From: Pythium myriotylum
Taxonomy: Eukaryota; Oomycota; Peronosporomycetes; Pythiales; Pythiaceae
Length of the DNA stretch: 64,000 bases
Direction: 5' to 3'
NCBI GenBank assembly: GCA_023091665.1
Contig: JALJCQ010000023.1
Coordinates: 992,001-1,056,000, forward strand
Shown: positions 1 to 10,307 of the stretch, in pieces
Layout of the letters: each line of letters starts with the position of its first letter
Position numbering within the stretch: position 1 is the stretch's first letter
Position numbers and translations under genes: made by a program
The notes under the pieces: generated by a model
Database searches by the model: none
What the model saw: the letters and a program-made list of their open reading frames with translations, nothing else
What the model was told of the DNA's origin: nothing

Positions 1-656
1 AATATCGGCAACGACCGATACGAAAACAAAAACAAAGTCGAAGACGAAGGCGACGACGAAGGCGACGACGACGACGACGACAACAACAACGACGACAACA
101 ACAAGAACGACGACAACAACAACAACGACGAATGTCCCGTGCCCACGAATAAGGAGCAGTGGCTATGCAGACCTGCGAGCGGTGAGGTGGCATTCATCTC
201 CACGGTGGCCAGGTGGGCGTCGGTAGATCAGGAGTGAAGTGTATGGCGAAGGCGGAGCTGTGAGTATACGGGCTTGGGGCGAGTGTTTGATGGAACGACG
301 GGGTGAGGAGGGCGCCGAGGGGATGGAGAGGTGGCGGAGTGGATGTGGGGCAAGGAATGGAGTGCAGGCGACTTGTGCGGTCTCGGCGAGGTGGTTGATT
401 GTGTGTAGGAGGAATCAGTGTGTAGCGGTGGGTGGGAATGAGCGAAGGGAGCGAAGGGACGTTGAAGCGGTTTTGTCGAAGGATTGGGCGTGCGAGTGAG
501 GTTGGTGAGTGCTGTAGTGGTTTTGCGGGAGCATATGGGTACGATGCGAGAGTTTGTTGTGTGTGGAGTGGTGAGTAATGTCTGTTTTTGCTATTTTGCG
601 TGGCGTGGTTGTGATGCATGTTTGTGAGGAGTATGGTGTGTGGTAGGTGGTTGTAT

Positions 657-729
657 GGGGATGTAGCTCAGATGGTAGAGCGCTCGCTTAGCATGCGAGA
701 GGTACTGGGATCGATACCCAGCTTCTCCA
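657..729 (+). tRNA. tRNA-Ala (AGC), copy 1
   Basis: Complete 73-nt cloverleaf with loop TTAGCAT (anticodon AGC), T-arm CTGGG/CCCAG and discriminator A. The G3.U70 wobble pair, the classic alanyl-tRNA synthetase identity element, is present. The acceptor stem has a T6/T67 mismatch (GGGGATG against CTTCTCC), repeated in every copy of the array. No T-run separates it from the following tRNA-His, so the two are probably made as one Pol III transcript. Confidence 0.97.
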
Positions 730-730
730 G

Positions 731-802
731 GCGTATGTAGTATAGTGGTTAGTACCTCACGTTGTGGCCGTGATATCCCAGGTTCGACTCCTGGCATACG
801 CA
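731..802 (+). tRNA. tRNA-His (GTG), copy 1
   Basis: 72-nt cloverleaf: acceptor GCGTATG/CATACGC, D-stem GTAT/GTAC, anticodon stem TCACG/CGTGA with loop TTGTGGC (anticodon GTG), T-arm CCAGG/CCTGG, discriminator A. Base 730, the only base between it and tRNA-Ala, is G and sits exactly where the histidine-specific G-1 would be. Confidence 0.97.
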
Positions 803-806
803 TCTC

Positions 807-811
807 TTTTT
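807..811 (+). terminator. Pol III T5 terminator after copy 1
   Basis: TTTTT starting 5 nt after tRNA-His is the first T-run after the tRNA pair and the likely stop for a dicistronic transcript. Confidence 0.8.
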
Positions 812-2194
812 GCACAACCTATCACATCCGAATCCCCGCAGCTATCACACTCACGCTCACGCTCACGCTCACGCTCACCCACACGCTCACGCTCACGCTC
901 ACCCACACGCTCACGCACACTTGCGCCTCGACGATCGATCGCCCCCTCTATCTATCGTCCCTATCGAAGCCCTGCGCCTCCACCTGCGCCTCTGCCTCCG
1001 CCTCCGCCTCCGATCTGCACACAGCCGCATTGTTCGTGCCACATGCCACGCCCTTGTCTTCATCTCCAACGCGGACAGAATCGTAGGCCATCCGCGTCGT
1101 GCGTCTCTCGTGCCACGCCTTGGTGACTTTGAAGTGTTGGAGCCCCGTGTTCTATATCCCCCGCATCCCCGTATTCCCGTACCCCCGTATCCTCGTATCG
1201 CCTTATTCCCATGTCCCTACGGCCCGTCCATCATCGACCACCGACCATCGACGCGGCCCCACAGGAGCAAGTCTGAGTAGTATTGTTTCTCTTCAAGAGC
1301 GTGGTGGCTTTGTTGTCTCATCTCCACAGCACAACTCGACACGATAGAGTGCGAGGTGGTGGTGGTGGTGGCTGTGTATCGATAGCGGCTTCTTGAGGTC
1401 ACAGTCACTCGATCGGCTTCCTCCTTGCGATGCGAACGTCGTGTGGCGCTCTACGACGTACTTCCTACGGCCACGACGCGGGGATAGCGATAGAGGGACA
1501 GGAGAGAGCGATAGAGAGAGAGAGAGCGAGGTGGAGACAATATCGGCAACGACCGATACGAAAACAAAAACAAAGTCGAAGACGAAGGCGACGACGAAGG
1601 CGACGACGACGACGACGACGACAACAACGACGACAACAACAAGAACGACGACGACAACAACAACGACGAATGTCCCGTGCCCACGAATAAGGAGCAGTGG
1701 CTATGCAGACCTGCGAGCGGTGAGGTGGCATTCATCTCCACGGTGGCCAGGTGGGCGTCGGTAGATCAGGAGTGAAGTGTATGGCGAAGGCGGAGCTGTG
1801 AGTATACGGGCTTGGGGCGAGTGTTTGATGGAACGACGGGGTGAGGAGGGCGCCGAGGGGATGGAGAGGTGGCGGAGTGGATGTGGGGCAAGGAATGGAG
1901 TGCAGGCGACTTGTGCGGTCTCGGCGAGGTGGTTGATTGTGTGTAGGAGGAATCAGTGTGTAGCGGTGGGTGGGAATGAGCGAAGGGAGCGAAGGGACGT
2001 TGAAGCGGTTTTGTCGAAGGATTGGGCGTGCGAGTGAGGTTGGTGAGTGCTGTAGTGGTTTTGCGGGAGCATATGGGTACGATGCGAGAGTTTGTTGTGT
2101 GTGGAGTGGTGAGTAATGTCTGTTTTTGCTATTTTGCGTGGCGTGGTTGTGATGCATGTTTGTGAGGAGTATGGTGTGTGGTAGGTGGTTGTAT

Positions 2195-2267
2195 GGGGAT
2201 GTAGCTCAGATGGTAGAGCGCTCGCTTAGCATGCGAGAGGTACTGGGATCGATACCCAGCTTCTCCA
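2195..2267 (+). tRNA. tRNA-Ala (AGC), copy 2
   Basis: Same sequence as copy 1, including G3.U70 and the T6/T67 mismatch; 1538 bp downstream of copy 1. Confidence 0.97.
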
Positions 2268-2268
2268 G

Positions 2269-2340
2269 GCGTATGTAGTATAGTGGTTAGTACCTCACGT
2301 TGTGGCCGTGATATCCCAGGTTCGACTCCTGGCATACGCA
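2269..2340 (+). tRNA. tRNA-His (GTG), copy 2
   Basis: Same sequence as copy 1; the single G at 2268 separates it from tRNA-Ala. Confidence 0.97.
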
Positions 2341-2344
2341 TCTC

Positions 2345-2349
2345 TTTTT
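2345..2349 (+). terminator. Pol III T5 terminator after copy 2
   Basis: TTTTT 5 nt after tRNA-His. Confidence 0.8.
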
Positions 2350-3732
2350 GCACAACCTATCACATCCGAATCCCCGCAGCTATCACACTCACGCTCACGC
2401 TCACGCTCACGCTCACCCACACGCTCACGCTCACGCTCACCCACACGCTCACGCACACTTGCGCCTCGACGATCGATCGCCCCCTCTATCTATCGTCCCT
2501 ATCGAAGCCCTGCGCCTCCACCTGCGCCTCTGCCTCCGCCTCCGCCTCCGATCTGCACACAGCCGCATTGTTCGTGCCACATGCCACGCCCTTGTCTTCA
2601 TCTCCAACGCGGACAGAATCGTAGGCCATCCGCGTCGTGCGTCTCTCGTGCCACGCCTTGGTGACTTTGAAGTGTTGGAGCCCCGTGTTCTATATCCCCC
2701 GCATCCCCGTATTCCCGTACCCCCGTATCCTCGTATCGCCTTATTCCCATGTCCCTACGGCCCGTCCATCATCGACCACCGACCATCGACGCGGCCCCAC
2801 AGGAGCAAGTCTGAGTAGTATTGTTTCTCTTCAAGAGCGTGGTGGCTTTGTTGTCTCATCTCCACAGCACAACTCGACACGATAGAGTGCGAGGTGGTGG
2901 TGGTGGTGGCTGTGTATCGATAGCGGCTTCTTGAGGTCACAGTCACTCGATCGGCTTCCTCCTTGCGATGCGAACGTCGTGTGGCGCTCTACGACGTACT
3001 TCCTACGGCCACGACGCGGGGAGAGCGATAGAGGGACAGGAGAGAGCGATAGAGAGAGAGAGAGCGAGGTGGAGACAATATCGGCAACGACCGATACGAA
3101 AACAAAAACAAAGTCGAAGACGAAGGCGACGACGAAGGCGACGACGACGACGACGACGACAACAACGACGACAACAACAAGAACGACGACAACAACAACA
3201 ACGACGAATGTCCCGTGCCCACGAATAAGGAGCAGTGGCTATGCAGACCTGCGAGCGGTGAGGTGGCATTCATCTCCACGGTGGCCAGGTGGGCGTCGGT
3301 AGATCAGGAGTGAAGTGTATGGCGAAGGCGGAGCTGTGAGTATACGGGCTTGGGGCGAGTGTTTGATGGAACGACGGGGTGAGGAGGGCGCCGAGGGGAT
3401 GGAGAGGTGGCGGAGTGGATGTGGGGCAAGGAATGGAGTGCAGGCGACTTGTGCGGTCTCGGCGAGGTGGTTGATTGTGTGTAGGAGGAATCAGTGTGTA
3501 GCGGTGGGTGGGAATGAGCGAAGGGAGCGAAGGGACGTTGAAGCGGTTTTGTCGAAGGATTGGGCGTGCGAGTGAGGTTGGTGAGTGCTGTAGTGGTTTT
3601 GCGGGAGCATATGGGTACGATGCGAGAGTTTGTTGTGTGTGGAGTGGTGAGTAATGTCTGTTTTTGCTATTTTGCGTGGCGTGGTTGTGATGCATGTTTG
3701 TGAGGAGTATGGTGTGTGGTAGGTGGTTGTAT

Positions 3733-3805
3733 GGGGATGTAGCTCAGATGGTAGAGCGCTCGCTTAGCATGCGAGAGGTACTGGGATCGATACCCAGCTT
3801 CTCCA
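3733..3805 (+). tRNA. tRNA-Ala (AGC), copy 3
   Basis: Same sequence as copy 1; 1538 bp downstream of copy 2. Confidence 0.97.
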
Positions 3806-3806
3806 G

Positions 3807-3878
3807 GCGTATGTAGTATAGTGGTTAGTACCTCACGTTGTGGCCGTGATATCCCAGGTTCGACTCCTGGCATACGCA
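3807..3878 (+). tRNA. tRNA-His (GTG), copy 3
   Basis: Same sequence as copy 1; G at 3806 precedes it. Confidence 0.97.
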
Positions 3879-3882
3879 TCTC

Positions 3883-3887
3883 TTTTT
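3883..3887 (+). terminator. Pol III T5 terminator after copy 3
   Basis: TTTTT 5 nt after tRNA-His. Confidence 0.8.
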
Positions 3888-5258
3888 GCACAACCTATCA
3901 CATCCGAATCCCCGCAGCTATCACACTCACGCTCACGCTCACGCTCACGCTCACCCACACGCTCACGCTCACGCTCACCCACACGCTCACGCACACTTGC
4001 GCCTCGACGATCGATCGCCCCCTCTATCTATCGTCCCTATCGAAGCCCTGCGCCTCCACCTGCGCCTCCGCCTCCGATCTGCACACAGCCGCATTGTTCG
4101 TGCCACATGCCACGCCCTTGTCTTCATCTCCAACGCGGACAGAATCGTAGGCCATCCGCGTCGTGCGTCTCTCGTGCCACGCCTTGGTGACTTTGAAGTG
4201 TTGGAGCCCCGTGTTCTATATCCCCCGCATCCCCGTATTCCCGTACCCCCGTATCCTCGTATCGCCTTATTCCCATGTCCCTACGGCCCGTCCATCATCG
4301 ACCACCGACCATCGACGCGGCCCCACAGGAGCAAGTCTGAGTAGTATTGTTTCTCTTCAAGAGCGTGGTGGCTTTGTTGTCTCATCTCCACAGCACAACT
4401 CGACACGATAGAGTGCGAGGTGGTGGTGGTGGTGGCTGTGTATCGATAGCGGCTTCTTGAGGTCACAGTCACTCGATCGGCTTCCTCCTTGCGATGCGAA
4501 CGTCGTGTGGCGCTCTACGACGTACTTCCTACGGCCACGACGCGGGGATAGCGATAGAGGGACAGGAGAGAGCGATAGAGAGAGAGAGAGCGAGGTGGAG
4601 ACAATATCGGCAACGACCGATACGAAAACAAAAACAAAGTCGAAGACGAAGGCGACGACGAAGGCGACGACGACGACGACGACGACAACAACGACGACAA
4701 CAACAAGAACGACGACGACAACAACAACGACGAATGTCCCGTGCCCACGAATAAGGAGCAGTGGCTATGCAGACCTGCGAGCGGTGAGGTGGCATTCATC
4801 TCCACGGTGGCCAGGTGGGCGTCGGTAGATCAGGAGTGAAGTGTATGGCGAAGGCGGAGCTGTGAGTATACGGGCTTGGGGCGAGTGTTTGATGGAACGA
4901 CGGGGTGAGGAGGGCGCCGAGGGGATGGAGAGGTGGCGGAGTGGATGTGGGGCAAGGAATGGAGTGCAGGCGACTTGTGCGGTCTCGGCGAGGTGGTTGA
5001 TTGTGTGTAGGAGGAATCAGTGTGTAGCGGTGGGTGGGAATGAGCGAAGGGAGCGAAGGGACGTTGAAGCGGTTTTGTCGAAGGATTGGGCGTGCGAGTG
5101 AGGTTGGTGAGTGCTGTAGTGGTTTTGCGGGAGCATATGGGTACGATGCGAGAGTTTGTTGTGTGTGGAGTGGTGAGTAATGTCTGTTTTTGCTATTTTG
5201 CGTGGCGTGGTTGTGATGCATGTTTGTGAGGAGTATGGTGTGTGGTAGGTGGTTGTAT

Positions 5259-5331
5259 GGGGATGTAGCTCAGATGGTAGAGCGCTCGCTTAGCATGCGA
5301 GAGGTACTGGGATCGATACCCAGCTTCTCCA
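5259..5331 (+). tRNA. tRNA-Ala (AGC), copy 4
   Basis: Same sequence as copy 1; 1526 bp downstream of copy 3. Confidence 0.97.
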
Positions 5332-5332
5332 G

Positions 5333-5404
5333 GCGTATGTAGTATAGTGGTTAGTACCTCACGTTGTGGCCGTGATATCCCAGGTTCGACTCCTGGCATA
5401 CGCA
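5333..5404 (+). tRNA. tRNA-His (GTG), copy 4
   Basis: Same sequence as copy 1; G at 5332 precedes it. The CTCACG tract after it is one repeat longer than in the neighbouring units. Confidence 0.97.
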
Positions 5405-5408
5405 TCTC

Positions 5409-5413
5409 TTTTT
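5409..5413 (+). terminator. Pol III T5 terminator after copy 4
   Basis: TTTTT 5 nt after tRNA-His. Confidence 0.8.
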
Positions 5414-6778
5414 GCACAACCTATCACATCCGAATCCCCGCAGCTATCACACTCACGCTCACGCTCACGCTCACGCTCACGCTCACCCACACGCTCACGC
5501 TCACGCTCACCCACACGCTCACGCACACTTGCGCCTCGACGATCGATCGCCCCCTCTATCTATCGTCCCTATCGAAGCCCTGCGCCTCCACCTGCGCCTC
5601 CGCCTCCGATCTGCACACAGCCGCATTGTTCGTGCCACATGCCACGCCCTTGTCTTCATCTCCAACGCGGACAGAATCGTAGGCCATCCGCGTCGTGCGT
5701 CTCTCGTGCCACGCCTTGGTGACTTTGAAGTGTTGGAGCCCCGTGTTCTATATCCCCCGCATCCCCGTATTCCCGTACCCCCGTATCCTCGTATCGCCTT
5801 ATTCCCATGTCCCTACGGCCCGTCCATCATCGACCACCGACCATCGACGCGGCCCCACAGGAGCAAGTCTGAGTAGTATTGTTTCTCTTCAAGAGCGTGG
5901 TGGCTTTGTTGTCTCATCTCCACAGCACAACTCGACACGATAGAGTGCGAGGTGGTGGTGGTGGTGGCTGTGTATCGATAGCGGCTTCTTGAGGTCACAG
6001 TCACTCGATCGGCTTCCTCCTTGCGATGCGAACGTCGTGTGGCGCTCTACGACGTACTTCCTACGGCCACGACGCGGAGAGAGCGATAGAGGGACAGGAG
6101 AGAGCGATAGAGAGAGAGAGAGCGAGATGGAGACAATATCGGCAACGACCGATACGAAAACAAAAACAAAGTCGAAGACGAAGGCGACGACGAAGGCGAC
6201 GACGACGACGACGACGACGACAACAAGAACGACGACAACAACAACAACGACGAATGTCCCGTGCCCACGAATAAGGAGCAGTGGCTATGCAGACCTGCGA
6301 GCGGTGAGGTGGCATTCATCTCCACGGTGGCCAGGTGGGCGTCGGTAGATCAGGAGTGAAGTGTATGGCGAAGGCGGAGCTGTGAGTATACGGGCTTGGG
6401 GCGAGTGTTTGATGGAACGACGGGGTGAGGAGGGCGCCGAGGGGATGGAGAGGTGGCGGAGTGGATGTGGGGCAAGGAATGGAGTGCAGGCGACTTGTGC
6501 GGTCTCGGCGAGGTGGTTGATTGTGTGTAGGAGGAATCAGTGTGTAGCGGTGGGTGGGAATGAGCGAAGGGAGCGAAGGGACGTTGAAGCGGTTTTGTCG
6601 AAGGATTGGGCGTGCGAGTGAGGTTGGTGAGTGCTGTAGTGGTTTTGCGGGAGCATATGGGTACGATGCGAGAGTTTGTTGTGTGTGGAGTGGTGAGTAA
6701 TGTCTGTTTTTGCTATTTTGCGTGGCGTGGTTGTGATGCATGTTTGTGAGGAGTATGGTGTGTGGTAGGTGGTTGTAT

Positions 6779-6851
6779 GGGGATGTAGCTCAGATGGTAG
6801 AGCGCTCGCTTAGCATGCGAGAGGTACTGGGATCGATACCCAGCTTCTCCA
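6779..6851 (+). tRNA. tRNA-Ala (AGC), copy 5
   Basis: Same sequence as copy 1; 1520 bp downstream of copy 4. Confidence 0.97.
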
Positions 6852-6852
6852 G

Positions 6853-6924
6853 GCGTATGTAGTATAGTGGTTAGTGCCTCACGTTGTGGCCGTGATATCC
6901 CAGGTTCGACTCCTGGCATACGCA
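6853..6924 (+). tRNA. tRNA-His (GTG), copy 5, D-stem variant
   Basis: Differs from the other five copies by A to G at 6876, which changes the D-stem strand GTAC to GTGC. The T11-A24 pair becomes a T.G wobble, so the fold is kept. Confidence 0.96.
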
Positions 6925-6928
6925 TCTC

Positions 6929-6933
6929 TTTTT
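6929..6933 (+). terminator. Pol III T5 terminator after copy 5
   Basis: TTTTT 5 nt after tRNA-His. Confidence 0.8.
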
Positions 6934-8304
6934 GCACAACCTATCACATCCGAATCCCCGCAGCTATCACACTCACGCTCACGCTCACGCTCACGCTCAC
7001 CCACACGCTCACGCTCACGCTCACCCACACGCTCACGCACACTTGCGCCTCGACGATCGATCGCCCCCTCTATCTATCGTCCCTATCGAAGCCCTGCGCC
7101 TCCACCTGCGCCTCCACCTCCGCCTCCGCCTCCGATCTGCACACAGCCGCATTGTTCGTGCCACATGCCACGCCCTTGTCTTCATCTCCAACGCGGACAG
7201 AATCGTAGGCCATCCGCGTCGTGCGTCTCTCGTGCCACGCCTTGGTGACTTTGAAGTGTTGGAGCCCCGTGTTCTATATCCCCCGCATCCCCGTATTCCC
7301 GTACCCCCGTATCCTCGTATCGCCTTATTCCCATGTCCCTACGGCCCGTCCATCATCGACCACCGACCATCGACGCGGCCCCACAGGAGCAAGTCTGAGT
7401 AGTATTGTTTCTCTTCAAGAGCGTGGTGGCTTTGTTGTCTCATCTCCACAGCACAACTCGACACGATAGAGTGCGAGGTGGTGGTGGTGGTGGCTGTGTA
7501 TCGATAGCGGCTTCTTGAGGTCACAGTCACTCGATCGGCTTCCTCCTTGCGATGCGAACGTCGTGTGGCGCTCTACGACGTACTTCCTACGGCCACGACG
7601 CGGGGAGAGCGATAGAGGGACAGGAGAGAGCGATAGAGAGAGAGAGAGCGAGATGGAGACAATATCGGCAACGACCGATACGAAAACAAAAACAAAGTCG
7701 AAGACGAAGGCGACGACGAAGGCGACGACGACGACGACGACGACGACAACAAGAACGACGACAACAACAACAACGACGAATGTCCCGTGCCCACGAATAA
7801 GGAGCAGTGGCTATGCAGACCTGCGAGCGGTGAGGTGGCATTCATCTCCACGGTGGCCAGGTGGGCGTCGGTAGATCAGGAGTGAAGTGTATGGCGAAGG
7901 CGGAGCTGTGAGTATACGGGCTTGGGGCGAGTGTTTGATGGAACGACGGGGTGAGGAGGGCGCCGAGGGGATGGAGAGGTGGCGGAGTGGATGTGGGGCA
8001 AGGAATGGAGTGCAGGCGACTTGTGCGGTCTCGGCGAGGTGGTTGATTGTGTGTAGGAGGAATCAGTGTGTAGCGGTGGGTGGGAATGAGCGAAGGGAAC
8101 GAAGGGACGTTGAAGCGGTTTTGTCGAAGGATTGGGCGTGCGAGTGAGGTTGGTGAGTGCTGTAGTGGTTTTGCGGGAGCATATGGGTACGATGCGAGAG
8201 TTTGTTGTGTGTGGAGTGGTGAGTAATGTCTGTTTTTGCTATTTTGCGTGGCGTGGTTGTGATGCATGTTTGTGAGGAGTATGGTGTGTGGTAGGTGGTT
8301 GTAT

Positions 8305-8377
8305 GGGGATGTAGCTCAGATGGTAGAGCGCTCGCTTAGCATGCGAGAGGTACTGGGATCGATACCCAGCTTCTCCA
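8305..8377 (+). tRNA. tRNA-Ala (AGC), copy 6
   Basis: Same sequence as copy 1, in the truncated last unit. Confidence 0.97.
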
Positions 8378-8378
8378 G

Positions 8379-8450
8379 GCGTATGTAGTATAGTGGTTAG
8401 TACCTCACGTTGTGGCCGTGATATCCCAGGTTCGACTCCTGGCATACGCA
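8379..8450 (+). tRNA. tRNA-His (GTG), copy 6
   Basis: Same sequence as copy 1; its unit is cut about 400 bp downstream by the LTR at 8849. Confidence 0.97.
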
Positions 8451-8454
8451 TCTC

Positions 8455-8459
8455 TTTTT
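8455..8459 (+). terminator. Pol III T5 terminator after copy 6
   Basis: TTTTT 5 nt after tRNA-His. Confidence 0.8.
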
Positions 8460-8848
8460 GCACAACCTATCACATCCGAATCCCCGCAGCTATCACACTC
8501 ACGCTCACGCTCACGCTCACGCTCACCCACACGCTCACGCTCACGCTCACCCACACGCTCACGCACACTTGCGCCTCGACGATCGATCGCCCCCTCTATC
8601 TATCGTCCCTATCGAAGCCCTGCGCCTCCACCTGCGCCTCCGCCTCCGATCTGCACACAGCCGCATTGTTCGTGCCACATGCCACGCCCTTGTCTTCATC
8701 TCCAACGCGGACAGAATCGTAGGCCATCCGCGTCGTGCGTCTCTCGTGCCACGCCTTGGTGACTTTGAAGTGTTGGAACCCCGTGTTCTATATCCCCCGC
8801 ATCCCCGTATTCCCGTACCCCCGTATCCTCGTATCGCCTTATTCCCAT

Positions 8849-9133
8849 TGTAACGGGGTACAAGGTTACACAAGTAGGTTAGGTTGTGTAGGTACATAAT
8901 GTGTGGGGTCCACTTAGGGGAAAAGTTACCCTAAGTAGTGACTCTCTTGTATTAGATTCAGTAGGTGATATCCCTGGGTATTGGATACCAGGGATATCAG
9001 GTATAGGGGGATTATTCCCCAGGGGAATAATCTGAATACAATCAGTTCGCCTTTTGCCAAGTCCTTGGCGCTCGTCGACAGGGGTCGACTCGGAGCGGCT
9101 GCTCACGCTTCCTCAAGCGCGTGGACCGTTACA
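8849..9133 (+). repeat. 5' LTR
   Basis: 285 bp, starts TGTAACGG and ends CCGTTACA (8-bp terminal inverted repeat, TG...CA). It contains a run of palindromes: 8849-8870, 8912-8936, 8966-8999 (12-bp arms), 9010-9032 (11-bp arms, 1-nt spacer) and an imperfect one at 9069-9097. It lacks 17 bp near its 3' end that the 3' LTR has. Confidence 0.95.
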
Positions 9134-9135
9134 CA

Positions 9136-9153
9136 TGGTAGCACTTGTCGTCA
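9136..9153 (+). promoter_or_regulatory. Candidate primer-binding site
   Basis: TGGTAGCACTTGTCGTC starts 2 nt after the 5' LTR, where a PBS complementary to a tRNA 3' end (...CCA) is expected. It does not match the Ala or His tRNAs of the array; the primer tRNA was not identified. Confidence 0.45.
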
Positions 9154-9272
9154 ATCCGACGCCGACATCGTTATGTCCGAAGCTTCCGACTTCGTGATGG
9201 CGTCAAGCCATCCGGCTGTCGCGTCAAGACCATCCGTATCTGGATGAGACCCAGTGGGGCTATCTCCAGAAG

Positions 9273-10307
9273 ATGGAGGCCATCAATGGCCGAACAAGCA
9301 TCATCGAGCTGCTTCGACGCGGCTCTGGCGAAGTCCTCGCACATGTCGCGCGTTTTCGCGACTACGAGGCAGCCCTCGAGAAGTATCTCCTCGACGTCGT
9401 GACGTCCCGCGTGTCTGCGACTCAGGCTACTCAGCCAGCTCAAGTGCCGCCGACGGTTACGTATGTGCCGTCGCCGGCACCTCCGGAACGTCCGAAGGCC
9501 GTGAAGGTTACGGTGTCCCCGTATTCGGGTGAAGAAAGCGACAATCTTGCCTTCTGGCAACGCGAGATCGAGCTCGCCACAGCAGCCGGCTGCATCCGTG
9601 ATGAACGGCAGAAGATTGCCTTTGCGATCTCGAACATGACGGGCAGGGCAAAGATCTGGGCCCTCCCATGCGAGACGTCCCATCCCGGATGTTTTTCCGA
9701 CTGGGCAACACTTGCCAAGGCGATGAAGTCGATGTTTCAACCGCCAAATGTGGCGCATCGCCAGCGAGCTGCGTTTCTCGCTTGTCGGCAAGGCGGCCGC
9801 GAGCTATACACGTATGTGCAGGAGTTACGTCAACTCCGTGCCAACATGGCTGCGAATGCGCTCGCAGAAGACGTCATGCTGACGACGTTCATGGAAGGGA
9901 TGGATCCCGGTCCTGAGAAGGCTGCGGTTTTCCGCGAGGAGCCCATGCTCCTAGAAGACGCGTTCGTCGTCGCGCTGCGAGAGGACTACGTTCAGCGTCT
10001 CTCGTGCGGTTTATCCGCGAGTCCGGCAGCGCCGTCTCCGGTCAATCCGGTTCCACCACCGGCCATCGAACCGATGGACCTGAGTGTCATCGGCCTCAGT
10101 GGAGTCGATCTCAGCACGGTCGACTTGCGTGCGATCGACGTGAAGGCTCTTCACATCAAGTGTTCTACTTGTGGGAAGTTCGGTCACTTCCAGCGGAATT
10201 GTCCGCGCAAGAGGGGCGGTGGTCGTGCTCGTCGTGGTTGGCCGCGGCGCTCGGGAAACCGAGGTGGATCTGCTTCCACGTCGCAGGGAAACGACAGTTC
10301 CCAGTAG
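9273..10307 (+). CDS. Gag polyprotein of the Gypsy element
   Basis: 344 aa, intact. The middle third resembles the retrotransposon gag (capsid) domain. Near the C-terminus is a CCHC zinc knuckle, CSTCGKFGHFQRNC (C-X2-C-X4-H-X4-C), followed by a basic Arg/Gly tail as in nucleocapsid RNA-binding regions. Gag packages element RNA into virus-like particles. The pol frame overlaps it by up to 300 nt in the -1 frame, so a gag-pol frameshift is plausible, but no slippery site was pinned down. The first ATG of the frame was chosen as start. Confidence 0.85.
   Translation: MEAINGRTSIIELLRRGSGEVLAHVARFRDYEAALEKYLLDVVTSRVSATQATQPAQVPPTVTYVPSPAPPERPKAVKVTVSPYSGEESDNLAFWQREIELATAAGCIRDERQKIAFAISNMTGRAKIWALPCETSHPGCFSDWATLAKAMKSMFQPPNVAHRQRAAFLACRQGGRELYTYVQELRQLRANMAANALAEDVMLTTFMEGMDPGPEKAAVFREEPMLLEDAFVVALREDYVQRLSCGLSASPAAPSPVNPVPPPAIEPMDLSVIGLSGVDLSTVDLRAIDVKALHIKCSTCGKFGHFQRNCPRKRGGGRARRGWPRRSGNRGGSASTSQGNDSSQ

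Larger units (their letters stand above)
1..8848 (+). repeat. Tandem array of ~1.53-kb tRNA-Ala/tRNA-His units
   Basis: Head-to-tail units start at 1, 1539, 3077, 4603, 6135 and 7661 (lengths 1538, 1538, 1526, 1532, 1526, and a last unit cut at 8848). Each holds one tRNA-Ala(AGC) and one tRNA-His(GTG); no protein gene is supported, and the open frames here are repeat translations (poly-Thr, poly-Arg, Ser/His-rich). Units are nearly identical. Differences sit mostly in the GAC/AAC triplet tract upstream, the CTCACG hexamer tract just after tRNA-His, and a CGCCTC tract, plus isolated substitutions such as 8776 (g to a). The ~500 bp before the tRNAs are G/T-rich and the ~400 bp after are C-rich on the same strand. 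The array starts outside the window and stops exactly at an LTR. Confidence 0.97.

Noticed and set aside
848..930. CTCACG repeats as a CRISPR array
   Set aside because: Units are 6 bp and adjoining, without spacers; it is a microsatellite in a eukaryotic genome.
1393..1764. Recurring open frames in each array unit (Thr-, Arg-, Ser- or His-rich, 60-156 aa)
   Set aside because: They are translations of triplet and hexamer repeats and of the tRNA genes themselves, occur in several frames of the same DNA, and change length with repeat number.
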